From positions 73,079 to 137,078 of the forward strand of contig UQHZ01000006.1 of assembly GCA_900541055.1 (NCBI GenBank): DNA of 64,000 nt, in the 5' to 3' direction. The notes under the pieces are model-generated. The model did no database searches. It was not told where the DNA came from and saw only the letters and a list, made by a program, of their open reading frames with translations. Below are positions 14,799-23,387 of the stretch, piece after piece. The translations under genes were made by a program, and so were the position numbers. Source of the stretch: an uncultured Collinsella sp. Lineage in GTDB: Bacteria > Actinomycetota > Coriobacteriia > Coriobacteriales > Coriobacteriaceae. Position 1 is the first letter of the stretch. Every line of letters begins with the position of its first letter.

Positions 14799-15092
14799 TT
14801 ACTCCTGGTCGTCGCGGCGGACGATCATGTGGCGAACCACAGCGTCGGTGATGCGCAGGACGCGATCAAGCTCGGCGATCTGGGTAGGATCTGCGTGGAA
14901 GTTGATGAGGGTGTAGTCACCATCGGTGAGATCGTTGATCTCGTAGGCGAGCTTGCGCTTGCCCCACTCGTCAACGGAGTCGACCTTGCCAGCGCCCTCA
15001 GCGATCGTGGTATCGATACGCTTCATAACAGCGAGACGAGTCTCGGGGTCGAGCGACGGGTCAACAAAGAACAGCAGTTCATAAGCCTTCAT
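14799..15092 (-). CDS. rpsF: Ribosomal protein S6
   Basis: Small-subunit protein that binds S18 and 16S rRNA. 97 residues starting MKAYELLFFVDPSLD, ending in a charged tail. AGAGGAGG lies 7 bases before the ATG at 15092. First gene of the rpsF-ssb-rpsR-rplI group; its promoter must lie in the long gap to the right. Confidence 0.96.
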   Translation of the reverse strand: MKAYELLFFVDPSLDPETRLAVMKRIDTTIAEGAGKVDSVDEWGKRKLAYEINDLTDGDYTLINFHADPTQIAELDRVLRITDAVVRHMIVRRDDQE

Positions 15093-15596
15093 ATTGTCAC
15101 CTCCTCTGGGCAAATGTGGCTTCAGGTCGTGAAGGTGCGCCTGAAGCAGGAAAAGACTTGGTAATAATATCTTTCAACCTCCTAGGCTGCAATAATTTGC
15201 AGCTACAACCTCATGACCTCCACATATGCCCATACTCGCACGACGTTTCATGCGCATTCCAACCAAATGCTGACCAAAAGCTTGACGAATCTGTGGACAA
15301 GATACGGTGCCGTGGAGACAAGCTGAGCCAAGCCACAGGTCAACGGGCACAAGGCTGTGGTCGCAAAATGCATACCGGTGGTCCACAGCACCACCCAAAG
15401 ATTTTTATATTCATTGCCAAGTCGCTTATGAATACCCCTTTTGAACAATTGAGTTGATCAACCACACTGGTCGGAAGCCGTTTTTTGGCACCTCAAACCC
15501 CACTGCAACGCCAAGCGCGGCCAAGCGTTTTAAAAAATGCCAACTTTTCTGTTTGCACTTTGCGATTCCTCGTGTATACTGACTTTCGCATTTAAC
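15093..15596. other. 500-bp intergenic region between rpsF and tRNA-Ser
   Basis: No plausible gene. It holds a TGTGGACAA (15292-15300), close to a DnaA box, further TCCACAG/CTGTGG words nearby, an AT-rich patch near 15400 and a small hairpin (GCTGCAAtaatTTGCAGC, 15186-15203). It must contain the rpsF operon promoter and a tRNA-Ser promoter. A role in replication is possible but weaker than for 34.6 kb. Confidence 0.5.
15553..15580 (+). promoter_or_regulatory. Promoter of tRNA-Ser(GGA)
   Basis: TTGCAC at 15553-15558 and TATACT at 15575-15580, spaced by 16 bases and ending 16 bases before the tRNA 5' end. Confidence 0.7.
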
Positions 15597-15687
15597 GGAG
15601 AGTTGTCCGAGTGGCCGAAGGAGCACGATTGGAAATCGTGTAGGCGTCAAAAGCGTCTCCAGGGTTCAAATCCCTGACTCTCCGCCA
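15597..15687 (+). tRNA. tRNA-Ser (GGA)
   Basis: Acceptor GGAGAGT pairs with ACTCTCC; discriminator G and encoded CCA follow. Anticodon loop TTGGAAA gives GGA, decoding UCC/UCU. A long variable arm (GGCGTCaaaaGCGTCTC region) confirms a serine tRNA. A terminator follows at 15697. Confidence 0.95.
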
Positions 15688-15696
15688 GTTAATTCC

Positions 15697-15726
15697 AAAG
15701 CAGGCCTTCGAGCCTGCTTTGTTTTT
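15697..15726 (+). terminator. Terminator of tRNA-Ser(GGA)
   Basis: AAAGCAGGCC-TTCG-AGCCTGCTTT followed by GTTTTT. Confidence 0.85.
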
Positions 15727-15735
15727 ACCCCACGC

Positions 15736-15826
15736 GGAGGGGTGGCAGAGTGGTTGAATGCGGCGGTCTCGAAAACCGTTTGGCCTGTATAAGGTCACGA
15801 GGGTTCGAATCCCTCCTCCTCCGCCA
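15736..15826 (+). tRNA. tRNA-Ser (CGA)
   Basis: Acceptor GGAGGGG pairs with CTCCTCC (one G-U), discriminator G, encoded CCA at 15824-15826. Anticodon loop CTCGAAA gives CGA, decoding UCG. The long variable arm is typical of serine tRNAs. Its 3' end is copied in inverted orientation at 15891 and, degenerately, in direct orientation at 16021. Confidence 0.95.
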
Positions 15827-15837
15827 TTTTGGTTGAG

Positions 15838-15866
15838 AAAGCTCCCAACAACGGGAGCTTTTTTCT
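15838..15866 (+). terminator. Terminator of tRNA-Ser(CGA)
   Basis: AAAGCTCCC-aacaac-GGGAGCTTTTTT, a 9-base stem with a T-run. Confidence 0.88.
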
Positions 15867-15890
15867 TTTGAGTCCCTTACAAACAAATAC

Positions 15891-16039
15891 GGCGGAGGAG
15901 GAGGGATTCGAACCCGCCAGGGCGCGGAGCGTAAAGAAAACGCGCCCGTGGCGCGTTTTTAGCGCAGCGCGGTCGGCGTAAGCCGACCGGATAAATTTTG
16001 AGCAAAGCTCAAAATTTGGACATCCCTCCTATTCGACCA
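15891..16039 (+). repeat. tRNA-tail-bounded triple-hairpin element, Ser copy
   Basis: Starts with an inverted copy of the tRNA-Ser(CGA) 3' half (15891-15916, GGCGGAGGAGGAGGGATTCG and on to AACCCG). Next comes CCAGGGCGCGGAGCG and three hairpins: AAAACGCG/CGCGTTTT (15937-15959), GGTCGGC/GCCGACC (15971-15988) and an 11-base perfect stem AAATTTTGAGC/GCTCAAAATTT (15993-16017). It ends with a degraded direct copy of the tRNA tail (ATCCCTCCT, 16022). Two more copies follow tRNA-Gly and tRNA-Lys. Confidence 0.75.
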
Positions 16040-16075
16040 CGCCCCCATCGTGGTCGATCCCAGCCCATATCTCAA

Positions 16076-16140
16076 ACATGTACACCACCCTCCAAAGATG
16101 TCAAAAAATGTCGTTTTTGGAGTGTGATGTACACGTTTGC
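16076..16140. repeat. 65-bp palindromic element, left copy
   Basis: Near-palindromic arms (TGTACACCACCCTCCAAA and, at the other end, TTTGGAGTGTGATGTACA) around an asymmetric 17-base centre GATGTCAAAAAATGTCG (16097-16113). The copy at 17278-17342 has the same arms with this centre exactly reverse-complemented, so the two are inverted copies that bound the nuclease-like gene. Nothing else coding lies between 15827 and 16243. Confidence 0.85.
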
Positions 16141-16243
16141 ATATGACGCGCACCGAGCATGAGTCGATTTGCTTGCATCCGGTATATTTCCCCACCTCAA
16201 CGGACATAAGGGTTTGGTGTCAGCTCGAAGCGAGAGGTCCCCA

Positions 16244-17251
16244 ATGGATACTCCTGTTCTCATTTCGCATAAAACGGCGTGGCTCGTCCATCATGCACCG
16301 CGGAACCTGGTTCAAGCCGTCGCACAACGCGACTACCAGATAGGCGTGCGGGGCCTCTCTACCCAGCAACGCATCGCGCGCATTCGGCAGGCACTTACCG
16401 ACTGCGGCATTCCGTCCACCATGCTCAAGACTATCGACATCTCCGTAGTATTTGCTTTCGAGCGAATTCGCACCAACGGTGTCACTTGCCACGTTCTCGG
16501 CCAAAACCTACCCTACGACCATATTGACGAGCTTACGCCCGGCATCTTTATCACCGACGAAGCCTTCACCTTCGTGCTCGCTGCCGAGTGGATGGATAGG
16601 ATCGAATACCTCGAGTATGGTTACGAAGTTTGCGGCGGCTATCGCATGGGGCTCAATCCCTCTGACCCTTACACTGAGCAACCAACCACCACCTCCAAGG
16701 ACGAAATTGTCGGGCTACTCGATCGGCACCCTGGCAAACCCGGCGCCACACGCGCCAGACTCGCGCTCAGACACATCTACGACCACTCAGCCTCGCCCAT
16801 GGAGACCGCATCTTCCATCGCCCTCTCGCTCCCAACAAGCGAAGGCGGCGTTGGTATCCGAGGTATCGAACTCAACAAACCGCTCGAAATCCCTCAGCGT
16901 CTCTGGCATTGCGCAAAAGCCCGAACGCTCAAAATCGACGCTCTTGTTACTTATCAGCGCAGAGAACTCGGCATCGAATATAAGGGCGGTTTTCACGACG
17001 AGACCGAGCGCAAGGGCGCAGATGCGGAACGAGAGGCCGTACTCGCCCAAATGGGATATCGAATCGTTACGCTCACCTCGGCACAGTTCGCAAGTCAACT
17101 TGCCTTTCATCGCGTCATGAACAGCATTCGCGAAGCACTCGGTATGCCCCGCTGCACGGACGCCGAGTACCAGCGAAAGCAAAACGAACTGCGCAAGGCA
17201 CTTATCCGCAACTGGAAGAGCGCACGGGGCGAAGACACGCCTTCCGAGTAG
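16244..17251 (+). CDS. PD-(D/E)XK nuclease-like protein
   Basis: 335 residues. The C-terminal third has the restriction-endonuclease-like pattern: KIDALV (acidic residue), then GIEYKGGFH (E-x-K with a following His), then a basic helix and GYRIVTLTSAQF. This resembles DUF559/Vsr-like domains in actinobacterial proteins. The N-terminal two thirds contain SPMETASSIALSLPTSEGGVG, a pattern I associate with the same actinobacterial group, but I cannot name a function. GAGAGG is 7 bases before the ATG; upstream frame to 16169 lacks an RBS. It stands alone on the plus strand downstream of tRNA genes, bounded by inverted 65-bp elements. Could be a defence or mobile nuclease, or the antitoxin-like half of a lost pair. 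Confidence 0.8.
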   Translation: MDTPVLISHKTAWLVHHAPRNLVQAVAQRDYQIGVRGLSTQQRIARIRQALTDCGIPSTMLKTIDISVVFAFERIRTNGVTCHVLGQNLPYDHIDELTPGIFITDEAFTFVLAAEWMDRIEYLEYGYEVCGGYRMGLNPSDPYTEQPTTTSKDEIVGLLDRHPGKPGATRARLALRHIYDHSASPMETASSIALSLPTSEGGVGIRGIELNKPLEIPQRLWHCAKARTLKIDALVTYQRRELGIEYKGGFHDETERKGADAEREAVLAQMGYRIVTLTSAQFASQLAFHRVMNSIREALGMPRCTDAEYQRKQNELRKALIRNWKSARGEDTPSE

Positions 17252-17277
17252 CGTCATCCCAGCACGCCCCAACCAAA

Positions 17278-17342
17278 ACATGTACATCACCCTCCAAAAC
17301 CGACATTTTTTGACATCTTTGGAGGCTGATGTACACGTTTGC
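17278..17342. repeat. 65-bp palindromic element, right copy
   Basis: Arms TGTACATCACCCTCCAAA and CTTTGGAGGCTGATGTACA around CGACATTTTTTGACATC (17301-17317). The centre is the exact reverse complement of the left copy's centre. It begins 26 bases after the nuclease-like gene and could also work as its terminator hairpin. Confidence 0.85.
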
Positions 17343-17455
17343 TGCCTACGCCCGCATCCAGTCCCGACCGTTTACCGAGCAATAGGGTCGCCACGCCCGC
17401 CAACCATGTACTATGTACGGGCATTGTCTAAACCCACAATCCAAAGGACCCCATC

Positions 17456-18145
17456 TTGCCCGTCGTCGCCGCCATAACCATTACCTCACATGCCTCGGAT
17501 GCCATGGTCGCTATTCCGTTTTGGCTCGAGATGTTCGCTGTTGTCGCGGCATCGATCTCGGGTGTGCTGGTCGCGCGCGAGCACAAGCTCGACCTGGTGG
17601 GCGCCGTCGCGCTCGCCGTGGTTTGCGGCCTGGGCGGCGGTCTTTTGCGCGACATGACACTCCAGGTGGGCAACGTCTACATCCTCAACCAGCCGATGGC
17701 GCTGCCGCTTTCCATTGCCACGGCAGCCATCATCTACATTTTCCCGGCAATCGTCGACAAGCCCGAAAAACTCATTCCCCTGCTCGACATCATCTCGGTG
17801 GGTATTTATGCGGCAACCGGAGCGGACAAGGCGCTGGTCTACGGCTTTGCACCGGCGGTGTGCATCATGATGGGCTTTTTTACCGCGGTGGGCGGCGGCA
17901 TGTTGCGCGACGGCTTTATGGGCGTGGTTCCGGGCATTTTCCAACGTACTAACTTTTATGCCATCGCCGCCATCGCCGGATCGACAAGCTATGTGTGTCT
18001 CGTTATGAGCGGCATCATGAGCAATGTCGCCGCGCTGGCCGTATGCGTTGTCGTGACCATGGGTCTGCGCTGGCTCTCGCTGCGCTTTGACATCAAAAGC
18101 CCCACCGAAGAAGATATCGCGCGCTTCTTGCACCGTAAAAAATAG
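17456..18145 (+). CDS. TRIC-type cation channel family membrane protein
   Basis: 229 residues, seven predicted membrane helices in the two-repeat arrangement of the bacterial YicG/UPF0126 (TRIC-like) family. The glycine-rich repeats are GLGGGLLRDM (near 63) and VGGGMLRDGFMG (near 146), the hallmark of the family; the channels are thought to pass monovalent cations. The start is TTG with AAAGGA 7 bases upstream. Single gene between the nuclease-like unit and the bactofilin-like gene. Confidence 0.88.
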   Translation: MPVVAAITITSHASDAMVAIPFWLEMFAVVAASISGVLVAREHKLDLVGAVALAVVCGLGGGLLRDMTLQVGNVYILNQPMALPLSIATAAIIYIFPAIVDKPEKLIPLLDIISVGIYAATGADKALVYGFAPAVCIMMGFFTAVGGGMLRDGFMGVVPGIFQRTNFYAIAAIAGSTSYVCLVMSGIMSNVAALAVCVVVTMGLRWLSLRFDIKSPTEEDIARFLHRKK

Positions 18146-18251
18146 GTGGCGCGGGCCCATCCTTCGAAATGCAACCGAGAGGTTCTTTTAGAGCGCCCGT
18201 GCGTTGGGTACCCTGTTAGGTGCATATCGAGCATCTGACGAAGGATTCACT

Positions 18252-19397
18252 ATGCCCTGCAATCAATTCCCGTCGACCCAGCGCCGTAAAGCATGGGGCC
18301 GCATCACCATCCTGTTCGCGCTCATCGCGTTAGCGCTCATCGCACTTCCCACGGCGTCGTTCGCCGGCACGGACACCGCAGGAAACGTACTTACGACCGA
18401 CGATGATGCCAATCCGTCCGGCATCGAAGGTGACCTGTACTGGGCAGGTCAGGCCCTCAACTTGGACGATGCGTCCATTGACCGTGATGTCATCGCCGCG
18501 GGCGATACCCTCTCAATTCGCGACTGCACAGTGGGCGGCGCCGTCCGTCTGGCGGCACGCACCATCGACATTGCCAAGACCACGGTTGATGGCAGCGTGA
18601 CCGTCGCTGGCCAGCACGTTGTTCTCAACGCCGGCAGCACCGCCAACTGTTTTTACGCGATGGGCGAGACGGTTGCCCTGCGAGGCTCCACCAAGTCGGC
18701 AGCGCTCGCGGGCGATACGGTGACCATCGACGGCACCGTCGAGGGCGATGTCGAGGTTTGGGCCGATAAGCTCGTCTTGGGCAAGAATGCCCGCATTACC
18801 GGCACCGTGAACGCGCACGTCTCCGAGGACCCCGAGCGTGCCGCAGGAGCCGAGGTCGGCGCGCTCAAGATCGACCGCACCGAAAACGAGGATACTTCCA
18901 CCGTTAACGATGTCATCGGCGGCACCGTCGCCGCGGCGCTTTCCACCTGCTTTGTCGCCCTGCTACTCGAGCTCGTCTTTCCGCGCGCGACCGCCAGCGC
19001 CGCCGGCATGCTCCACCAGCGCCCCACGCCCCTGTGGGTGAGCGGTCTTCTGGGCACGATTGCTATCGTCCCCGCCGTCCTACTGCTGATTATCTCCATC
19101 GCTGGTCTATCGCTTGCCGGAGCCCTCATGTGCGGCGTTATCGGCATCGCATTGGTGTCGAGCGCCTTTGCGGGGTGCGCGATCGCCCGCATGGTCGGAC
19201 ACAGCCAAAACCGCTACGCCATGGCAGCCGTGGGTGGCATCGCCGCAGGCGCCCTCACAGGGCTTCCCCTCGTAGGCGGCTTCATCAGCGGAGTGGCCTT
19301 TGTCTTTATGCTCGGCTACATCATCCAGATCATCTGGCGCAACGCCCGCCTCAAGCCGCAGCAGCCGGCTAACACGCCAGAACTCCCCACCGCTTAG
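18252..19397 (+). CDS. Bactofilin-like beta-helix membrane protein
   Basis: 381 residues. Signal-like segment at about 15-38, then about 150 residues with short repeated strands in the pattern IRDCTVGGAVRLAARTIDI, TTVDGSVTVAGQHVVL, VTIDGTVEGDVEVWADKLVL. This is the polymer-forming (bactofilin-like) or pectin-lyase-like beta-helix pattern. A charged linker (190-220) is followed by four membrane helices to the end. Bactofilins are normally soluble; here the beta-helix is predicted to be exported and tethered. ATG at 18252 has AAGGA; the frame upstream to 18204 lacks an RBS. Confidence 0.8.
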   Translation: MPCNQFPSTQRRKAWGRITILFALIALALIALPTASFAGTDTAGNVLTTDDDANPSGIEGDLYWAGQALNLDDASIDRDVIAAGDTLSIRDCTVGGAVRLAARTIDIAKTTVDGSVTVAGQHVVLNAGSTANCFYAMGETVALRGSTKSAALAGDTVTIDGTVEGDVEVWADKLVLGKNARITGTVNAHVSEDPERAAGAEVGALKIDRTENEDTSTVNDVIGGTVAAALSTCFVALLLELVFPRATASAAGMLHQRPTPLWVSGLLGTIAIVPAVLLLIISIAGLSLAGALMCGVIGIALVSSAFAGCAIARMVGHSQNRYAMAAVGGIAAGALTGLPLVGGFISGVAFVFMLGYIIQIIWRNARLKPQQPANTPELPTA

Positions 19398-19406
19398 CCG
19401 CCAACC

Positions 19407-19438
19407 ACCACAAAGGGGCCAGGCCCCTTTGTGGTGAT
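19407..19438 (+). terminator. Hairpin after the bactofilin-like gene
   Basis: CACCACAAAGGGG-CCAGG-CCCCTTTGTGGTG, a perfect 13-base stem without a clear T-run, 10 bases after the stop. Confidence 0.55.
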
Positions 19439-19463
19439 GCAGACCAGCTCAGTCCCTGTGCAC

Positions 19464-19504
19464 AAAAAGGGCGCCGACCATTGCGATCGACGCCCTTTCT
19501 TGTT
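19464..19504 (-). terminator. typA terminator
   Basis: AAAGGGCGTCGATCG and a pairing GGCGCCCTTTTTG on the minus strand, with T-run, 20 bases after the typA stop. Confidence 0.8.
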
Positions 19505-19525
19505 AGACGCTATAAAGCCCAGCGC

Positions 19526-21364
<1,839 letters not shown>

Positions 21365-21481
21365 GTAGTTCCCCTATCTTCTATCTATATACAACCGGCA
21401 CGCGTATGCGGCCCGCCCAGCGATACAACGCTCAGCGGGAATATTGAGCCTTTTACCGAAAACTCGTTTATTTTAGCGATT

Positions 21482-21931
21482 TTAGATGAGAGGGGTTTCC
21501 TCACCTGCAGGTTCAGGGTCGCTCCACATAAAACCATCGCCGGCGCCCATGCCCTCATACAGCACATATGCCGAAAAACCGCTCTCGAGCGTAGTCTCAA
21601 AGAAGCTCACGAGCAGAGCATCGTGATAGCCGCCGTCAATCTCGACGCAGCCGGTGTAGCCGATGGCATAGCGAGCGATACGGCCCAGGCCCTCGTCCTT
21701 AAGACCCATCTTGTGCTCGGAGATAAAGTTGGTGGCCGCCTCGAGGCACGCCTCTTCGCCATCCTCATCGAGCGCCGCCAGATAACGGTTGGAAGCGGCG
21801 TCCTCAATTGCCACGACCACGCCAGGGTTTTCACCGGCGGCAAGGTCGTCCAAGAACGCGCCGATCAGATCGCACACCATGGCGTCGAGCTCGGCGGAGA
21901 CGTTACCGGCGTCCTGCATATCCTGTGCCAT
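21482..21931 (-). CDS. Small acidic protein, unknown function
   Basis: 149 residues, acidic, no membrane segment or signal. It contains FISEHKMGLKDEGLGRIARYAIGYTGCVEIDGGYHDALLVSF, mixed helix and strand. I do not recognise a family. GGAAGG is upstream of the ATG. It is the last of three leftward genes (BFN protein, small membrane protein, this one), all close together, which suggests one mRNA. Confidence 0.75.
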   Translation of the reverse strand: MAQDMQDAGNVSAELDAMVCDLIGAFLDDLAAGENPGVVVAIEDAASNRYLAALDEDGEEACLEAATNFISEHKMGLKDEGLGRIARYAIGYTGCVEIDGGYHDALLVSFFETTLESGFSAYVLYEGMGAGDGFMWSDPEPAGEETPLI

Positions 21932-21961
21932 CTTTAGACCTTCCCATCGAGTCTGGCGTCG

Positions 21962-22351
21962 TTACAGTTCTTGTGCCTCGGCGGCGATCCTGGCGGCAGC
22001 GTCGCGGGCGCGCATCATGTCCGCTGCGCGCTTGTCGAGCACCTTGATCTGACTGGTCAGCATTACCGCATCGACCACGCCCCAGATCACCAGGCCCGTA
22101 GAGATCGAAAACCCAAGCGCACCAACTGTACCACGAAGGCGCGAGCAGATTGCCGCAACAAGGGCGGAGATGACAACCATCTTGATAAACGAGCCGCGGC
22201 GTTCGCGAAGCGTGCGGGCCTGCGTCACATAGGCAATGCGAGCCGCCTCAGAAGCCTCCGAGCGCATCTGGGCCTCGCGGGCGATTGCAGCCGCTTCAGC
22301 CGACACCCCGCCGGCCATCAGCGAACGCTCCGCAACCTGGATGCCCCGCAT
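21962..22351 (-). CDS. Small membrane protein, unknown function
   Basis: 129 residues: a charged Ala/Arg-rich helix (1-50), two membrane segments (about 55-72 and 76-95) and a C-terminal Ala/Arg helix that may form a coiled coil. The first ATG touches the stop of the upstream BFN gene (TAAATG), so translation may be coupled. An ATG 33 bases inside (22318) has the better RBS (GGAG) and could be the real start. Confidence 0.7.
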   Translation of the reverse strand: MRGIQVAERSLMAGGVSAEAAAIAREAQMRSEASEAARIAYVTQARTLRERRGSFIKMVVISALVAAICSRLRGTVGALGFSISTGLVIWGVVDAVMLTSQIKVLDKRAADMMRARDAAARIAAEAQEL

Positions 22352-22852
22352 TTAGAAGTCATCGGGGGAGAGCGTATGGACGAACTCGTCGAACTTCTCG
22401 AACTCCTGCTCGTCGTCGACTTCCTCGGCGTGGGTAGAAACAGTGCCCAGGCGATTCATGATGTCGTCCTCCACAAACATGGGGGCATTGCTGCGCACGG
22501 CAAGGGCGATGGCATCACTGGGACGGGCGTCGATCTTGCGCTCGTCACCATCGGCCAGCACGACGATCGTCGCGTAGAACACCGGCGGCTCGGCGCGAAC
22601 GATCTCGATGCGCTCGAGCTTGGCGCCCAGGGCGCCAACAGTATCGAGCAACAGGTCATGGGTAATCGGTCGCTCGGCACGGCCGCTATCGATGCCACGG
22701 CTGATGGCCGCGGCCTCAAACGAACCAGTCTGAATGGAAAGGGAACGCAGTGGCGCGGGCGAGTCCGATTTGCTGCAGCGCTCGCGAAGCACGATAAGCG
22801 ATGGCACGGGACCGGCGGCCATGACGATGGTCTCTATGTCGACACGAACCAT
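22352..22852 (-). CDS. Bifunctional nuclease family (DUF151) protein
   Basis: 166 residues. The conserved core FYATIVVLADGDERKIDARPSDAIALAVRSNAPMFVEDDIM (about 95-138) is the BFN/DUF151 signature, with the ARPSDAIALA motif intact. Members include a thermophile protein with reported DNase/RNase activity and plant homologues, but their role in bacteria is unclear. The ATG at 22852 has GGAGG 6 bases upstream. Heads a three-gene cluster. Confidence 0.88.
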   Translation of the reverse strand: MVRVDIETIVMAAGPVPSLIVLRERCSKSDSPAPLRSLSIQTGSFEAAAISRGIDSGRAERPITHDLLLDTVGALGAKLERIEIVRAEPPVFYATIVVLADGDERKIDARPSDAIALAVRSNAPMFVEDDIMNRLGTVSTHAEEVDDEQEFEKFDEFVHTLSPDDF

Positions 22853-22965
22853 GGAACACCTCCGGTACGTAGCGGTTAACACGCGGCAGCCCGCCGCATT
22901 GAATAGCTATACTACCCAATCTTTCGCACAGCACACAAAACCAAAATGAGATTTATCGCAGACAA

Positions 22966-23002
22966 GAAAAAAGCCCCGAGGCAATGCCCCAGGGCTCTTC
23001 AC
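22966..23002 (-). terminator. tRNA-Ile terminator
   Basis: AGCCCTGGGG and CCTCGGGGCT pair around CATTG (two G-U pairs), followed by TTTTTTC on the minus strand. Confidence 0.85.
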
Positions 23003-23010
23003 AGTTTTGA

Positions 23011-23087
23011 TGGTGGACCTGACAAGATTCGAACTTGTGACCTCCCGGTTATCAGCCGGACGCTCTAACCAACTGAGCTACAGGTCC
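23011..23087 (-). tRNA. tRNA-Ile (GAT)
   Basis: Acceptor GGACCTG pairs with CAGGTCC, discriminator A and encoded CCA (23011-23013). Anticodon loop CTGATAA gives GAT. Standard D-arm and T-arm. Unlike Ser(CGA), Gly and Lys, no triple-hairpin element follows it. Confidence 0.95.
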
Positions 23088-23101
23088 ATCGCGCAAGGGA
23101 T

Positions 23102-23131
23102 ATATTAGACGAGTCGTTACGCGCGCGTCAA
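23102..23131 (-). promoter_or_regulatory. tRNA-Ile promoter
   Basis: TTGACG and TAATAT on the minus strand with an 18-base spacer, ending 14 bases before the tRNA 5' end. Confidence 0.75.
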
Positions 23132-23134
23132 CAA

Positions 23135-23321
23135 CTTTTTTGAAAATCTTTGGGGAGGTGTCTGCCCCGGTCGCGCGGCGGCATGCGAAGTCGCCTGCTC
23201 GGACAGTCCTGCTCGCACGGAGAGCACATTAAGTGCTCTCCGGCTCGTGCGGAACTCGCGATCGACTTCGCATGCCGCCGCGCGACCGGGGCGAACACGA
23301 GTCCCAAGGTTTTCAAAAAAG
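23135..23321. repeat. Giant hairpin between gyrA and tRNA-Ile
   Basis: Outer arms 23135-23193 and 23263-23321 pair. The inner 29 bases (23165-23193 with 23263-23291) are perfect, and the outer part pairs CTTTTTTGAAAA with TTTTCAAAAAAG. The 69-base core contains a nested 9-base perfect hairpin GGAGAGCAC-attaa-GTGCTCTCC (23219-23241). The outermost A/T tract on the gyrA side is the T-run of the gyrA terminator, so the arm seems to contain a mirrored copy of local sequence. This and the gyrA terminator account for the 300 bases without a gene. Confidence 0.85.
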
Positions 23322-23348
23322 CGGTCGGCGCGCAGTGCGCCGACCGCC
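23314..23348 (-). terminator. gyrA terminator
   Basis: GCGGTCGGCGC and GCGCCGACCGC on the minus strand, followed by TTTTTTG. It overlaps the end of the giant hairpin. Confidence 0.88.
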
Positions 23349-23387
23349 GATATATGGGGTCTGATATTTTCTACCAGTTAGGGCCTC

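Noticed and set aside
15292..15384. TGTGGACAA and neighbouring TCCACAG words as the main origin
   Set aside because: Only one good box and no strand switch of genes here; the 34.6-kb region is better supported.
15891..17342. CRISPR array or prophage remnant
   Set aside because: The repeats are not regularly spaced with unique spacers, and no integrase, phage or cas genes are present.
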